A stretch of 64,000 bases of DNA, from positions 1 through 64,000 of the forward strand of contig JAURVB010010478.1 in the NCBI GenBank assembly GCA_033002965.1, written 5' to 3'. The notes beneath the pieces were generated by a model. That model did no database searches, had not been told where the DNA came from, and saw nothing but the letters and a program-made list of their open reading frames with translations. The position numbers and the translations under genes are program-made. Positions within the stretch are counted from its first letter, which is position 1, and every line of letters starts with the position of its first letter. Positions 50,837-62,750 of the stretch are shown here, piece after piece. This stretch comes from Piper betle (lineage: Eukaryota; Streptophyta; Magnoliopsida; Piperales; Piperaceae).

Positions 50837-51627
50837 GTATCACCGATCTTATCCCGAAAAAAAATAGCATGTCGTAAAAGACAACAGCCAACTAACTTAA
50901 ATTAATAAAATATTTGTTGGACCGGTGTTCCTCAATATTTCGAGATCTTATTAACCCAGCTAAATCGGTCATCCGCCGACCAGAATCAACGTCCTAATCA
51001 AAGCTCAGAGTACCCACTTTTATAGTTTGCATACAAAATTATTTTTCGTTTCAGAAAGTCTCTTCTAATAAATTTTAGGGAATTGAGATGAAAAATGATA
51101 TACAGAAACATCACTGGTTTTCATTGCGAACTCGTACTGCCTCTGTTAAAAGCTTTTTAATTTCCATTGACATTGATTCCATATATATCATCTCATTGAT
51201 GCCTAGATTAATCTCTTTGAAAATTTTCAAGGGAAATACGCCAATATATATATTCTCTTATATTTGGTTCTCTACAGAAGAGGAGCATTACATCATGTCG
51301 AGCGCACTTTTCGCCCCAGGAATCAAGATATGACAAAAATGTGGAGCACATAATGTTCTGGGCAGTCACTTCTTGTAATTCGATCCTATCTTCATTTGGC
51401 CATTTTCTTTCCCTGAAATCCTTGCTTCCCACTTTCTTCTTGGCGTAGAACCCAAGCACAAACATTGCTTGTATATATCCATCCATTCATGTTAACATGA
51501 CTTAGAGGTGTCCATAATGCATATGTCCAATTAAGCTCACCAAAACTTTTAGATATACGGTCAGGTGGTGCAACTTAGTTGTAAAAATTATCAATTTTTA
51601 CAGTAGAGACTAGAGATGAGTTTGAAA
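50837..51627. other. Intergenic region
   Basis: Nothing recognised; the frame at 51208-51486 (-) has no known domain. Confidence 0.4.
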
Positions 51628-52090
51628 GGGATGAGTCTTGGCGCAATTAGTATATACTAGGCAAGCTGTGGCGCCACGTGGGATTTGTATTACGATAAAA
51701 TTTAATTTTATATGTATTATTGAATAATAAGATAAACGATAATAATTTAATATATTAGATGTAAATTTTAATAGATTCTGACTTTAAGGATAGATCTTAA
51801 ATATTTTTAAAAAATGCTATAATATTTAATTTATTTTTTTATTTTTACTGTATTTTAGCATGTCAAGCCTTTTACTTTTAATCATTATATATCAATATTG
51901 AATTCTCATTTTATTAATAAAATTAATTATATATTAATTGTCTCGTGTGCCTTTCTGGTCGCATGTTCAAGTCCAAATTGTTGAAACAACCTCCTACTTG
52001 TATACAATACAATAGATTTTATGCGTTCCGACCTTTCCTTTAAGCCCTCACATATGGGAGGGAGCTTTTTGGTGCTCATGCATACATTTT
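51628..52090 (+). mobile_element. Au-type SINE interrupted by an AT-rich element
   Basis: The 5' part (GAGTCTTGGCGCAATTAG, about 51633-51650) matches the Au SINE head with its A-box region. The 3' part resumes at about 51935 (TTGTCTCGTGTGCC) with the B-box-like GGTCGCATGTTCAAGTCC (51958-51975). It runs through TACAATAGA, GACCTTTCC and GGGAGCTTTTTGGTGC to about 52075, then a T-rich tail. Au is a tRNA-derived, Pol III-type retroposon widespread in seed plants. About 285 nt of AT-rich sequence starting ACTAGGCAAGCTGTGGCGCC separates the halves and belongs to the dispersed family seen at 42955 and in the bHLH intron. Confidence 0.7.
51652..51936 (+). repeat. Dispersed AT-rich repeat family, copy 2 (inside the SINE)
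   Basis: Begins ACTAGGCAAGCTGTGGCGCC and continues with ATAAAATTTAATTTTATATG and ATTGAATAATAAGATA, as in the copies at 42955-43345 and 54340-55560. Confidence 0.55.
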
Positions 52091-52991
52091 TCTTTTTTCT
52101 CTTTTTTTAATTAAAGACGGGGATTGGGGGTCAAATGGATCTAAACTAGCCAGCTAGCTAGGCAAATTAAGCAATGTGCACAATAAAAAATTATTCCCTG
52201 ATATTATCACCTCTAATCCTAGCTCGATTTGAATAGCAAAACCACTGATGATTTATTCATACAATTCAAAATGGTAGGACCTGGATCGATCGGATTTATA
52301 TGGAGTCGTGCCCAAACCAAATCCCAGCCTGAATCTATTCTATCTTACTATTTCTCTCTAATTACACTACTTCCGGTTAATTTATGCTTCTTCTTTTTTG
52401 AAACATAACAAAAATAATTATTACTCACAATATATATGCATAGCGTATGATATATTAAAAAACATTTCTTTAACTCAGATTCTCGACATTTCTCCCATGC
52501 TGATTAATCTCCGGTACTCCATACTGATAATAATTATAAGAAGTAATTAACAAGCACCATCGTATATATATCGTCGTCATGCTCCGCATCAGCATCCATG
52601 TTACAATCTCAATTCGAAGCACAGAAATATTATAAAGAAAATGAATCCGGCCATGGAAAGTGGATCAGCTGTCCCCCCCTCTTGTCTGCTTGTGCCATAC
52701 TACTGCTCGACCACGTTTAGTCATTTATGCACATTTAACAACACCTTTGTCAACTGTAATTCTCATGTCTAGAGTGGGTGGATAAATGAAACGAGCATGA
52801 TTCCACAATGCATCATACATAGTAATAGTAAGCCTTCTTAATTCTCATCTTTTTTTAAAAATTTCTTTGGAGTTTATTATATATGATATATGTATATATA
52901 TCTTCTGTACCACATGACTTGATCTCCAACCACAAGACTAGCTTAGCCAGCAGCTCTTTCCCGGCTCTTCCACTTGTCAAAGCTCTTTACC
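52091..52991. promoter_or_regulatory. Upstream region of the FBH-like bHLH gene
   Basis: No gene seen. The AT-rich region before the start codon contains TATATATAT-type stretches near 52885-52900 that could act as a TATA box; not specific enough to assign. Confidence 0.35.
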
Positions 52992-55900
52992 ATGTATCCA
53001 CCCCCTTCCCACCGCCCCATGCTGCCGCTCTCGCGGTATGGCTCGGCGCCGGGCTCCCTCCTCAAGAGCCTCGTCGACGACTCCGTCGACAGGGACGGAG
53101 GGTTCTCGGCGGCAACGTCGGCCGTCGTCGGGTCGGAGGGCTTCTTGGGGCAGTACTTCTCGGGCGAATCGGCGAAACCGAGCTGCAAGCAGGCGTATCA
53201 CGTCGACGACGTCGAGACGACTCCGCGGCCTCCGACCACCGCGCCTGCTAGCTCCGGCTTGGGGCTAGAAAGGATGCCGTCGTATGGGTACGACGATGCG
53301 GGCAGGAACGACTACAAGCCCGAGCTGCCCCAGTCGCTGATCCGGCACAGCAGCTCCCCCGCCGGCTTCCTCAACCAGTTTATGCTAGGCAGTGGTATGT
53401 GTTTAATCTTTGCCTTCGTCCTCCCCATTTTTTCCATTCATATAAGCCAATTCAACACATCAATCCATATCTGATTGATCTTGCACCTCCGACAAGGCTG
53501 GATTTGCATAAAATGTTGAGCGAAAAACCCAATTGGATCTTCATTCTTTTTATTAATTAATCTTTTTGATAAAGTATTAATTAATCCTTTAAGAACCAAG
53601 AAATATTCGCTACATTTTTTTTTCTGACAGGGAGGGATAGAGAAAAGAAACCATTACTCTTTGGTGCTCGACTTTACAATTTTCAATAAAGATTGGGTCG
53701 CAGTTTTAGTGGCCAATCAATCAAAGCAGTTTTTGACTTTACTATTGTGCTGATTCCAACCTATCACTTGCTGACAATTGTACGGCAAGATGCGTAAGAG
53801 AGGGAAAGGCATGGGCCCACAGTTGTGGGCCATGAGTGTTTGATGTATAAAGTGACTAGTTAGTAGGTGGACTAATAATAAAGGTAGATGATAAGTATAA
53901 AACCATTTATACACATATATTATTGAATCCCAAACTAATAAATCATCATTAAGCTTGTCATTTAAGATTGAGGTTAACGGAGCCAATCTGGACCCTGCTT
54001 AGAAGCGTGACTTTCATATCTCTATTTTTTTATAGTTATTATTATGGTTTACGCAACAATAATCTTTCGAAAAAATTATTCTCAGCTGACACCAAATTAA
54101 GAAATAACAATAACTGTACCACTTTATGCGCCATGATGTTCCATATTGCGTCCGGCGGCGTAGGTGCACGCTATTCGTTCTTTGTATTCGTACGCAGTAA
54201 CTTTTTGATTTTTTTGGTTGAATGTCGCTGGTTTTTAATTTAGTATATATCTTCTCTTATTTACTAACACCAGAATTAAATGCAAGAGATTTAGTTAATC
54301 ACAACACAAGAAAAAATTTTAAGATACAATAAAAACATCTCTTAATAGGGTTATGAATTCGAATTTTATTTATCTCAATTTTTTAAAATAATAATAATAA
54401 TAATAATATCTTTTGTAGTAAAAGATCACAAATTTTTGATTAATTTTAATTTTTAATTTCTTACTAATAAGGGCCCGTCAAATTGTTTTAAAAAATATAA
54501 TAAAAAATAACTAATTATAATTTATTTTTAAAAAAATTGAATAATTATAATTTATGACGTTCTATATTTAAGATATTAAATTATTACAACATATCTTATT
54601 ATTTTATTATGATTTATGTATAAAATTAAAATTTATCATGTGTAGGTTGCTTATGACACAACATCTTGCTTAGTATAATATAAAATTTAATATACTAGAG
54701 TCTAATAATCGATATAGTTGGATATTTATTTTTTGGCTCACATTCAAGTCTTACTTATTACTTGAGCCTATTATAATTACTGTGCATTATTTAATAACAC
54801 CCTTAATTAGGGTGGTCAATAAAATCTCCAATTTAAACTCTAGGGGAAACACTTCAAGAAAGATATAATTCACGAAGTGACATGCTTGAACTTGGCCACA
54901 GATATATTCTTCACGGCTAATAAATATTTTGTACTATCACCGGGTGTAATTAATTATTTTTAATAATTAATTTGTATACAAGAAAAATAATTATCTTAAT
55001 TTTATTAATTATATAATATATTAAACATAACTATTTTTTGTTAAATTTTCTATTTAAAATTATTAAACTATTTATATTATTTTCATGTCAGCCAAATAAA
55101 TCATTAAAAAAATACAAGATGATGAAAGACTATTAATTTTTAGAGTAAAATAATATAATAGATATTATAGGGCTTTGGAACCTATAATCTCGGCATATAA
55201 TAACTAGCCAAGATGTCACGCCATGCATAATGTATATTGGATAAATTTTAATTTTAAATATGACATCTCATTAAATAATAACTTTAATAACTTGAATATA
55301 TACTGTGATTGACTTTGAAAATAAATTTTATTTGAATGAAAATATAATTTATAATTATTTAATTTTTTAAAATATTTTTTAGACAATTAGACACAATTTT
55401 TTAATAATGAGGTTAGTCTAGTAATAGGAAGTTACTAATTGAAGTTACTCGGGTTTGAAGCTCTATAAGAAGTATTCTTATTATATTTTGATTGATTAAT
55501 TTTCTTATAAGAAGTATTTGTATTGTGTTTTAGACCAATATTGAGTACATCTTTTATTAATAAAAGTAGATATATCATGATCATTGCATTACGAGACTAG
55601 ACAATTTTTAATCTAACTTCTCGTGTTCATCTCGCATAAAAACTGCTGCGATTTTCATAGCACATGGTTGGCAAAAGAAACACTTAACTTGCTTAATTGT
55701 TTTTCATAATAATACATATGTACATGTAGGTGGTTTTCCATCAATGACAAGAGCGCTTGGAAACTACAATTCCCGGGCAGGTGGTGGTGCAAGGGAAGCG
55801 TACATGAACGGATCAACACTCAAGCCTCAGCTTAGCAGCTTCTCCAGGCAGGATTCCCTCTCCCAAGTCTCCGATATGAGCATGTCCGACTTCGATTGTG

Positions 55901-57037
55901 ATGGAGATCATGCCGTCCTACGCCGGAACCGTGCCGGGGACGGGCCGACCAACGGGTGCAGCCAGTCCTATAACATGGGATCGGGGAACTTCATCAGGAT
56001 GGGTTCATGGGATGACTCCAATCCAGTCGCCTTCCCTTCTTCTCCCAGCAGGCGTTCCAAGGACATCAATGGGGAGATTGCTGCTGCACTCAACAATGTT
56101 GACTCCGAGGTAATTACTATCATATATAGAATTTGCTAATCATTAGTATTTTGGATATTAATATCCATGCTATAACTAGCTGCTAGCTATTCTATACTAT
56201 CATATTATAGATTTCGAACCATGGCTGTCTCTCTGATACTACTAACAGGCAAACTATAAGCTATTAAGAGCACAGATCATTTTACGTTTACTTCAGCATA
56301 CGAACTATAACGAAAGAAATGTCTCAAATTACCGAGCAGTTCAACATGGCCAACAAGAGCGTGGACGTGGCCACAATGGAGAAGTTCTTGCAGCTCCAAC
56401 AAGATTCTGTGCCTTGCAAAGTTCGGGCCAAGCGAGGGTTGTGCCACTCACCCAAGAAGCATAGCAGAGAGGGTAAGTATAAATTTTTCGGATATTTTGA
56501 TGAGTCTTTAATAATTTGTATATATTTCTCCAATATTATGCGTGTATGTTTGATGTGTTAGTAGTTAAGATTAACATATGTGATACTTTCACAGGACAGG
56601 CGAACTAGAATTAGTGAGAAACTGAGAAAGCTACAAGAGCTTATGCCCAATATCGACAAGGTATAATTATAACAAGTTTTGTTCTTGCTTCATATATCAG
56701 CACATACATTCCTTTCCATTGATAAGCATATACTCAAATATATAAATGGCATTAGATATTGTGTATGTCTAGACATGCTTGCTTTCCATGGTTAATTATT
56801 ATATTCATGGTTTTGCAGCAAACAAATACGGCAGAAATGTTGGATTTGGCTGTCCAGTATATCAAATCTTTGCAAAGTCAATTGCAGGTATATATACCAT
56901 CAGAATTTTTACATGACATTGATAATGTTGTTACTAGCTCCGCCCGGTGATCTTTTGGATTTGAATTTGTTCCCCAGGAGTTGCAACAAGAGCAAGCAAA
57001 CTGCACTTGCGCGAGTAGACATTCAGCTGGGGTTTAG
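52992..57037 (+). CDS. FBH/AKS-type bHLH transcription factor (apparent frameshift)
   Basis: Exons: 52992-53394, 55730-56109, about 56337-56472 (5' limit uncertain; 56297 has a better pyrimidine tract but the wrong phase), 56595-56660, 56819-56887 and 56978-57037. The N-terminus has SAPGSLLKSLVD and RHSSSPAGFLNQ; exon 3 has VATMEKFLQLQQDSVPCKVR; exons 4-5 give the helix-loop-helix (RRTRISEKLRKLQELMPNID, QTNTAEMLDLAVQYIKSLQ); the C-terminus ends near CTCASRHSAGV. This matches the bHLH122/130/FBH subgroup, which includes activators of CONSTANS and ABA-responsive AKS factors in Arabidopsis. In exon 3 the basic region reads AKRG then changes frame: one extra T at 56439-56440. Without it the family motif CATHPRSIAER is read to the donor at 56473. 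Confidence 0.78.
54340..55560. repeat. Inverted pair of the dispersed AT-rich repeat in bHLH intron 1
   Basis: One copy lies on the minus strand (about 54340-54690, with AGCAAGATGTTGTGTCATAA in reverse at the right). One lies on the plus strand (about 55195-55560, starting CTAGCCAAGATGTCACGCCA). They are imperfect inverted repeats separated by about 500 nt, all within the 2.3-kb first intron. Confidence 0.6.
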
Positions 57038-57657
57038 GAAATTGATTTTACAAGTGCAGAGTCTTGTAATTAAAGATCTCTTGTTTGTATGTAAATGTTT
57101 TCAAGAAGAAATATTATTTGTGTTTACAAGAAAAATCAACATTTCTTAATTGTGATAGGGCGTAGATAGTAAGGACTGTCAAGTTTAGCCTACTAGCTAG
57201 CTATCATATGAAATATGTTATTTTTAAATAATTTTTTGTCTGTATATGTATTCTAATTTTCTGGCCCTTTTTTTCACTCAAAACTCCCGAAATTATTATG
57301 AAGCATATAAACGTGACTCTTTTCCTAGCGCTCAACTTTTCCGCATAAGTGATTTCAACATATAGCTTAATGCTAAGAGACCAAAACCCCTGGAGGCTGG
57401 CGTACCCATTTCTTCTCGTACACAAAGCGTAAATTGATTTCTCCATGCTTAAGAAATATCATTTTTTTTAATTTCAGCTTTAGTAAAATATGAATTCAAC
57501 AAGTATTGAACATTTAGTCATTACTATGCTTGTTTCTAGGTTGAAGTGCCATTTATACAAATAAATTGAAATCTCCTTTAATATGCAAATAAGAATCTCC
57601 TTCCCTACAAACCGTTCAAAATCAAACAATGGCCTTCTACGTACACACACACATATA

Positions 57658-57719
<62 letters not shown>

Positions 57720-58923
57720 GGGTAAAGTTGTCAATGACCGAAAGAAAGAAAGTACCAATTACTTTCAAAAGGTTGCACGAAATATCCAGGAACATGGTTA
57801 ATCGTTTCGATGCCTTCACACACCAACAAAAGTCACAAAAGGACACCACATAAGATGCAAAGGCGAAAGCAAAAGATGATATGAACAGACGATTGTGCAG
57901 CCTTCTCGATCGAAATAGATTGCTCCATCTCGTCTTTAGCATCACCAAACAAGTGAAACCAGACACAAGAAAATTATTTATTAAAAGTTTCTCTTTCTTT
58001 GCCTTTGGGAAAAGATCATGCAGTCGGAGTGTCCACACTAGCTTATAAGATTTACGAAAGACCAACATCAACCGAATTATCAATCCAATATAGATCTAAA
58101 CAAGTCGGTGGTACATTACAAAAACATCTTCCCAAAAATAAAATAAAATAAAAAGCTCATTAACTTACGGCGTAATAGTAAACAAGTGAAGTTTTTGCAG
58201 TTATCTTTGAATTTCATATGAATAACGATCGATTTTGAAAACCAATTTATCTTGGCACAGGCCGAGTGTTATATATCTACCTTGGTATTTTAGTTACAAC
58301 GGTACTTCTATACATAAGGTACAGTACCTGAAGGAAATAACAATTTAAGCCACATCTTACACAAAAGATCACGTAAAATAAAAACAGATAGGCCCATAAC
58401 ATACCCCTACTTGCGAGTCATAACACTTAAGCTTAAGTAGCTTTTAAAAGCTTAGTCACTAATCAATCGCATTTCATCAATGTTGTACTGCGCAAACAAA
58501 GTAGTCAAAGATATGAAAATGGCTGCATGCTGCTCGGAATTGAAGTAATGAACCCCTAACCTCCTTTTGCAATTGAATATAAAAATTTCTGCTGAAATAA
58601 TGTATAACTGCCTCCCACCATTGGCCAAAGCTGCCTACTTTGATGATCTCTAACAGTGAATCTTCACCCAAGTGAAGTTATTTTCTCTGCCATTTTTGAA
58701 CTCTACATTCCACTCGTCTTACAAATGAAATCTCAACTATTCAAGAAATTATCGAGGAACATGTTTTGCTACACTTTATTCCACTCAAACAAAAAACAAT
58801 CAATTCCTTGTTAGCCGGATGATGATATATATACTTGCATGCATGCATAACTACTAAAATACTCTTTTAAGCTCGGGGGATCAGAATAACTAAATCAAGA
58901 ATGCAATTAGAAAGAGATTACCA
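57038..58923. other. Intergenic region between bHLH and receptor kinase 3' ends
   Basis: The genes are convergent. A (TA)n tract sits at 57665-57719. No gene recognised in between. Confidence 0.5.
57665..57719. repeat. (TA)n microsatellite
   Basis: About 55 nt of TA repeat with one interruption. Confidence 0.95.
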
Positions 58924-61900
58924 TCAATGACTGCCGATCCTCTCAAGATTCTCCAACACAGTCCGCATCCTTGGCCGGAGCTCAGGGTCGGTCTCAGTGC
59001 ATTGGAGCGCAATGTGGAATGCCGAAAGTACCTCCTCCTTGGCCTGCACCTCTAGTAGCAGCGCCGGGTCCACCATATCCGACAATGGCCGCTCCTCCTC
59101 AAAACCCTTCCTCACCCACATCACCAGCTCCGTCGTCCCCTCGCTTGTGGAGGTAGACGTCAGTGCCGCCGGCGACCGCCCAGTGAGTAGCTCCAGCAGT
59201 ATGAGGCCAAAGGAGTAAATGTCCCACTTTTGGGCAGGGCGGGCACCCGGGAGGCGAGCCTCCGGAGACCGGTAGCCTGACACGGTGCCACCGACCGAGC
59301 GGAGGGCCGTGGTCACGGGCGCAGCGGCGGTTGTGAGTGAGATGAGGCGGTTGAGACCGAAGTCGGAGATGTAGGGGGTGAAGTTTTCGTCGAGGAGGAC
59401 GTTGGTGGGTTTGATGTCGCCATGGACGAACTTGCGTGGGCTGCACTCGTGAAGATGGGATAGGCCACGGGCTACGCCTCGGGCGATTCCCAACCGAGTC
59501 AACCAGGACAGACTACGACTCGGTTCCCCTGCTTCACCTACCAACCCAGTCTTCTTCGTTAATAATTTAATAAGTACTTGCTCTTTTTGTAAAAAATGTC
59601 TTTAGTCCCAATCGGATCTGTCTCTGAGTTTTAAGATGAAATGAATATTATAGAAAATGATATGCGAAAAAAATGTAATTTCAAACATGGTGTTTAATCG
59701 CAATAACCAAATTAAACATTTACCAGTAAAATCGAGGATGCAAAATATAATATGCAGCAATTAGCATACATAGAATTATAATTAGGTGTAACGGGTTGTG
59801 AAATTGATCTGTGAAAATGTGGAAAAGTGCGACACATGCTTTTACTGGACCCCTTGTTTATGAATTGAATCTTGTTATATTATCATAAGGTCTCGATCTT
59901 AACTCTAAAATGGTCCCAAAGTGATACTTATAGCATCCTTATTACTTTTTAAAAAGAACAGATTTCTAAAAAATCATCTAAGTACTGTTGCTAGGACAAG
60001 GAGGATGCAATGTTGCACTCAGCCGCATAATTAAAAGAAAAATGACAAAAAATATTATTAACTAGACTAAAAGCATATCTAACCCTAATTCTACCGAAAA
60101 CAAGAGGAAATAAAAGGAAGAAATTGAAGAACATGATGGCCAACATCAACGTCCCAAGGCGAGGTGATGTGTAGTTTTGTATGTTTTGTATCATTCAATA
60201 TACGAAACAGGCAACGGAACCGACCGAGGTAAACGCTGAAATAATGAGCACCCTAGCGTTCATTCGCTGTGGTAAAGGTTCTAATCATTTCACGTTAATA
60301 TCCAAAATTGTTTTTAGACCAACGGAACGTACAAAAAGTCAACTTTAATTGTTAATATTGATAATTGTTTTTAGACCAATGAGAGTGAGTGATAATTATG
60401 GCTACCTGTAACAGTGCCCCCCCCCCCCCCCCAAAAAATAATAATTATTACTCCAGGAAAGAAAATGAATACCGGACCTGCTATTTGAAAATAAAATGAT
60501 TCCGGGCGGCCCACTAAATCAAATCAAACCTTATTAGAACTTAACCATTTCAAAAACAAAAATGAAATGACAAAACAGACATCCAGAAGATAAGAAAAGT
60601 AAATTACCAGCACAAACTGTGTTGTCTAATTTGACTTCAGAAAAATGTTTCGTTTTCACCACTGCCAGTCTACAACTCCCTAAACCTCGATAATATTTCG
60701 GTTTTTAATTTTGGTTTTATGCAAAACTTTAAAACCAAGGACATCATAAATTGAAGTCTTAATGCGCCACTTCGCTTGTTTGTAGCTAAATCAAATGAAT
60801 TTTAGGGGGTGTTGGCATAAGTTCAGAAAGTCTAGCTTGGTGAGAGTCAAGTGGAATTGTATTTCGAGCCTTTTACTTACTATTATCAAGTCAAATGCTA
60901 AGCTAAATCGAATGAGTAAGAAAAAATATAAATAAAGTAAGGAAGGCAATGCTCATCGTATCGACGAAGAAAGGGGGTTAAGAGCAGGTAAACTAACCGT
61001 GGAGTGCGTCGGAGAGGTTGCCGTTGGGGATGTAGTCGGAGACGATGAGCTTCTCGTCGGCGGCCCAGTAGTAGGCCCTCATCCTCACCAAGTTCGGGTG
61101 CCGCACCTTCCCTATCGCCTCCACCTCCGCCGCAAACTCCTTGTACCCGCCGCCGCCGCTGCCTTCCCCCAGCCGCCGCACCGCCACCGCCTCCCCATTC
61201 CCGACCACCACCTTGTACACTATCCCCCTCCCGCTCTTCCCCACCACGTACGCCGGCGCCCGAAGCAGCTCCTCCACCTCCACCTTGAACCCCTTGCCCA
61301 TCGCCACCAGCTCGCCCCGGGGCGCCGGTGGCGGCGGCCGACCGGTGGTCTTTCTCACTCGACTTCTCCGAAGGTTCGGCGTCAGAGGAGTTGTTTCTCG
61401 GCTTCGCTTCCCACGGCCAGCACGCCCGCTTCTCCCCGCCCAGCCTCTCGTTCTTCTTGCAGATGCGGCAGCCGCTGATATCGTTCTTCATGCGGTAGCA
61501 AATGTAGACTACCGCCAGCCCCGCCGCCGCTACCCCAGCAGTGTCGGCGACGGAGATGAGTGCGATCTGCGCCGGTGTCAGCCCCTTCTTCCAGTTCCCC
61601 GCCGCCGTCCCTTATGGCCTGCGACACCGGAGGCGGCGCAGTCGGCTGCGGTGCGGCGGCACAGAGGTTGTGGAGGGGGAACCCGCAGAGGCCGGAATTG
61701 CCGAGGAAGGCGGTCGGGCCCTGCGCGGCCAACGACTCTGATTGCGGGATTTCGCCGGTGAGGTTGTTGTTCCGAAGATCCAACCTCACCGTCGCCGGCA
61801 TCTCCCCCAGCGATTTGGGAATCTCGCCGGAAAGTTGATTGAACGACAGATTTAGGGCTCCGCACAGCGACTTCACCTTCCCCAAATCGGGAGGGATCGG

Positions 61901-62515
61901 CCCGGCGAAGTCGTTATTGGACAGATCAAGCTCCACCAGGTTGACGAGCTTCTCCCAAATCCCGCAGGGGAGATGGCCGGACAGGCAGTTTCCGGAGAGG
62001 AGAAACCGCTGCAGCTGGCAGCAGTCGGCGAAGGCGAAGGGGAGCTCGCCGGAGAGGGCGTTCCGGTTGAGGTCGAGGTTTTGGAGGTGGGGGAGAGAGC
62101 AGACCGCGGCGGGGACGGGGCCGATGAGGTTGTTGTCGGCGAGGCAGAGGGAGCGGAGGGCGGCGGCGTGGAATAGCTGGGAGGGGATGGGGCCAGAGAA
62201 GTTGTTGCCGCGGAGGTTGAGGCGGCGGAGGTAGACGAGGGAGCCGAGCTCGGAGGGGATGTAGCCGCGGAGGCCCATGCCGGTGACGGCGACAGAGACG
62301 ACGCGGGGGCAGCCGGCGATGATCTCGCAGGCGACGCCGGACCAGTTGCAGGGGTCGGCGTCGGAGGGGTTCCAGTCGAGGAAGGGTTCACCGGCGGAGA
62401 GGAAGTCGACGTCGACGGCGGACTTGAGGGCGAGGAGGGAGAGGCCGTCGGGGGAGAGGGAAGAGGCCAGCCATACTTGTAACAAAATGCATTGGAGAAG
62501 GAGGAAGACCTTCAT
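58924..62515 (-). CDS. ZAR1-like LRR receptor-like kinase (two apparent frameshifts)
   Basis: Minus-strand exons 60998-62515 and 58924-59537, joined in phase 1 through a 1460-nt intron. A signal peptide (MKVFLLLQCILLQVWLASS) precedes the LRR N-terminal cap (CNWSGVAC), about six LRRs (GYIPSELGSLVYLRRLNL, NLTGEIPQ), a TM helix (ALISVADTAGVAAAGLAVVY) and a kinase domain. The kinase has a Gly-rich loop (GKSGRGIVYK), VAVRR at the usual Lys site, HGDIKPTNVLL in the catalytic loop and SDFGLNRL. It closely resembles Arabidopsis ZYGOTIC ARREST 1, a plasma-membrane kinase acting in zygote division. Frame changes occur at the C4 run 61597-61600 and near CCCCGGGG 61315-61322, each one extra base. Removing both gives about 709 aa, close to ZAR1 (716). 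Exons are very GC-rich. Confidence 0.85.
60417..60432. repeat. Poly-C run in the receptor-kinase intron
   Basis: Sixteen consecutive C followed by A-rich sequence. Length is probably unreliable in the assembly. Confidence 0.9.
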
Positions 62516-62715
62516 CCGGAATTACGTCGGCGACGGCGGCGGCGGCGGTGGTAGTGGAGGTTTTGAAGAGGGCGGTGTGTTTCCTTACTCGAAATGTAGG
62601 GGTTTTAGTGTATGAGCTGGTGGGACCTTCCTCGTCAAAAATGGTTGTAAGACTCTCCACTCCTTGAAAGAAGTAAAGAGTAGGAGTAAATTATAGCTAT
62701 TTCCCCATAGTTTTA

Positions 62716-62750
<35 letters not shown>

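Noticed and set aside
55405..55480. tRNA-like B box (GGGTTTGAAGCTC) suggesting a SINE
   Set aside because: The same stretch belongs to the dispersed AT-rich repeat family seen in several copies, and no A box or tRNA fold is evident.
60999..62660. Plus-strand and alternative-frame ORFs over the receptor kinase
   Set aside because: Shadows of the GC-rich minus-strand exons.
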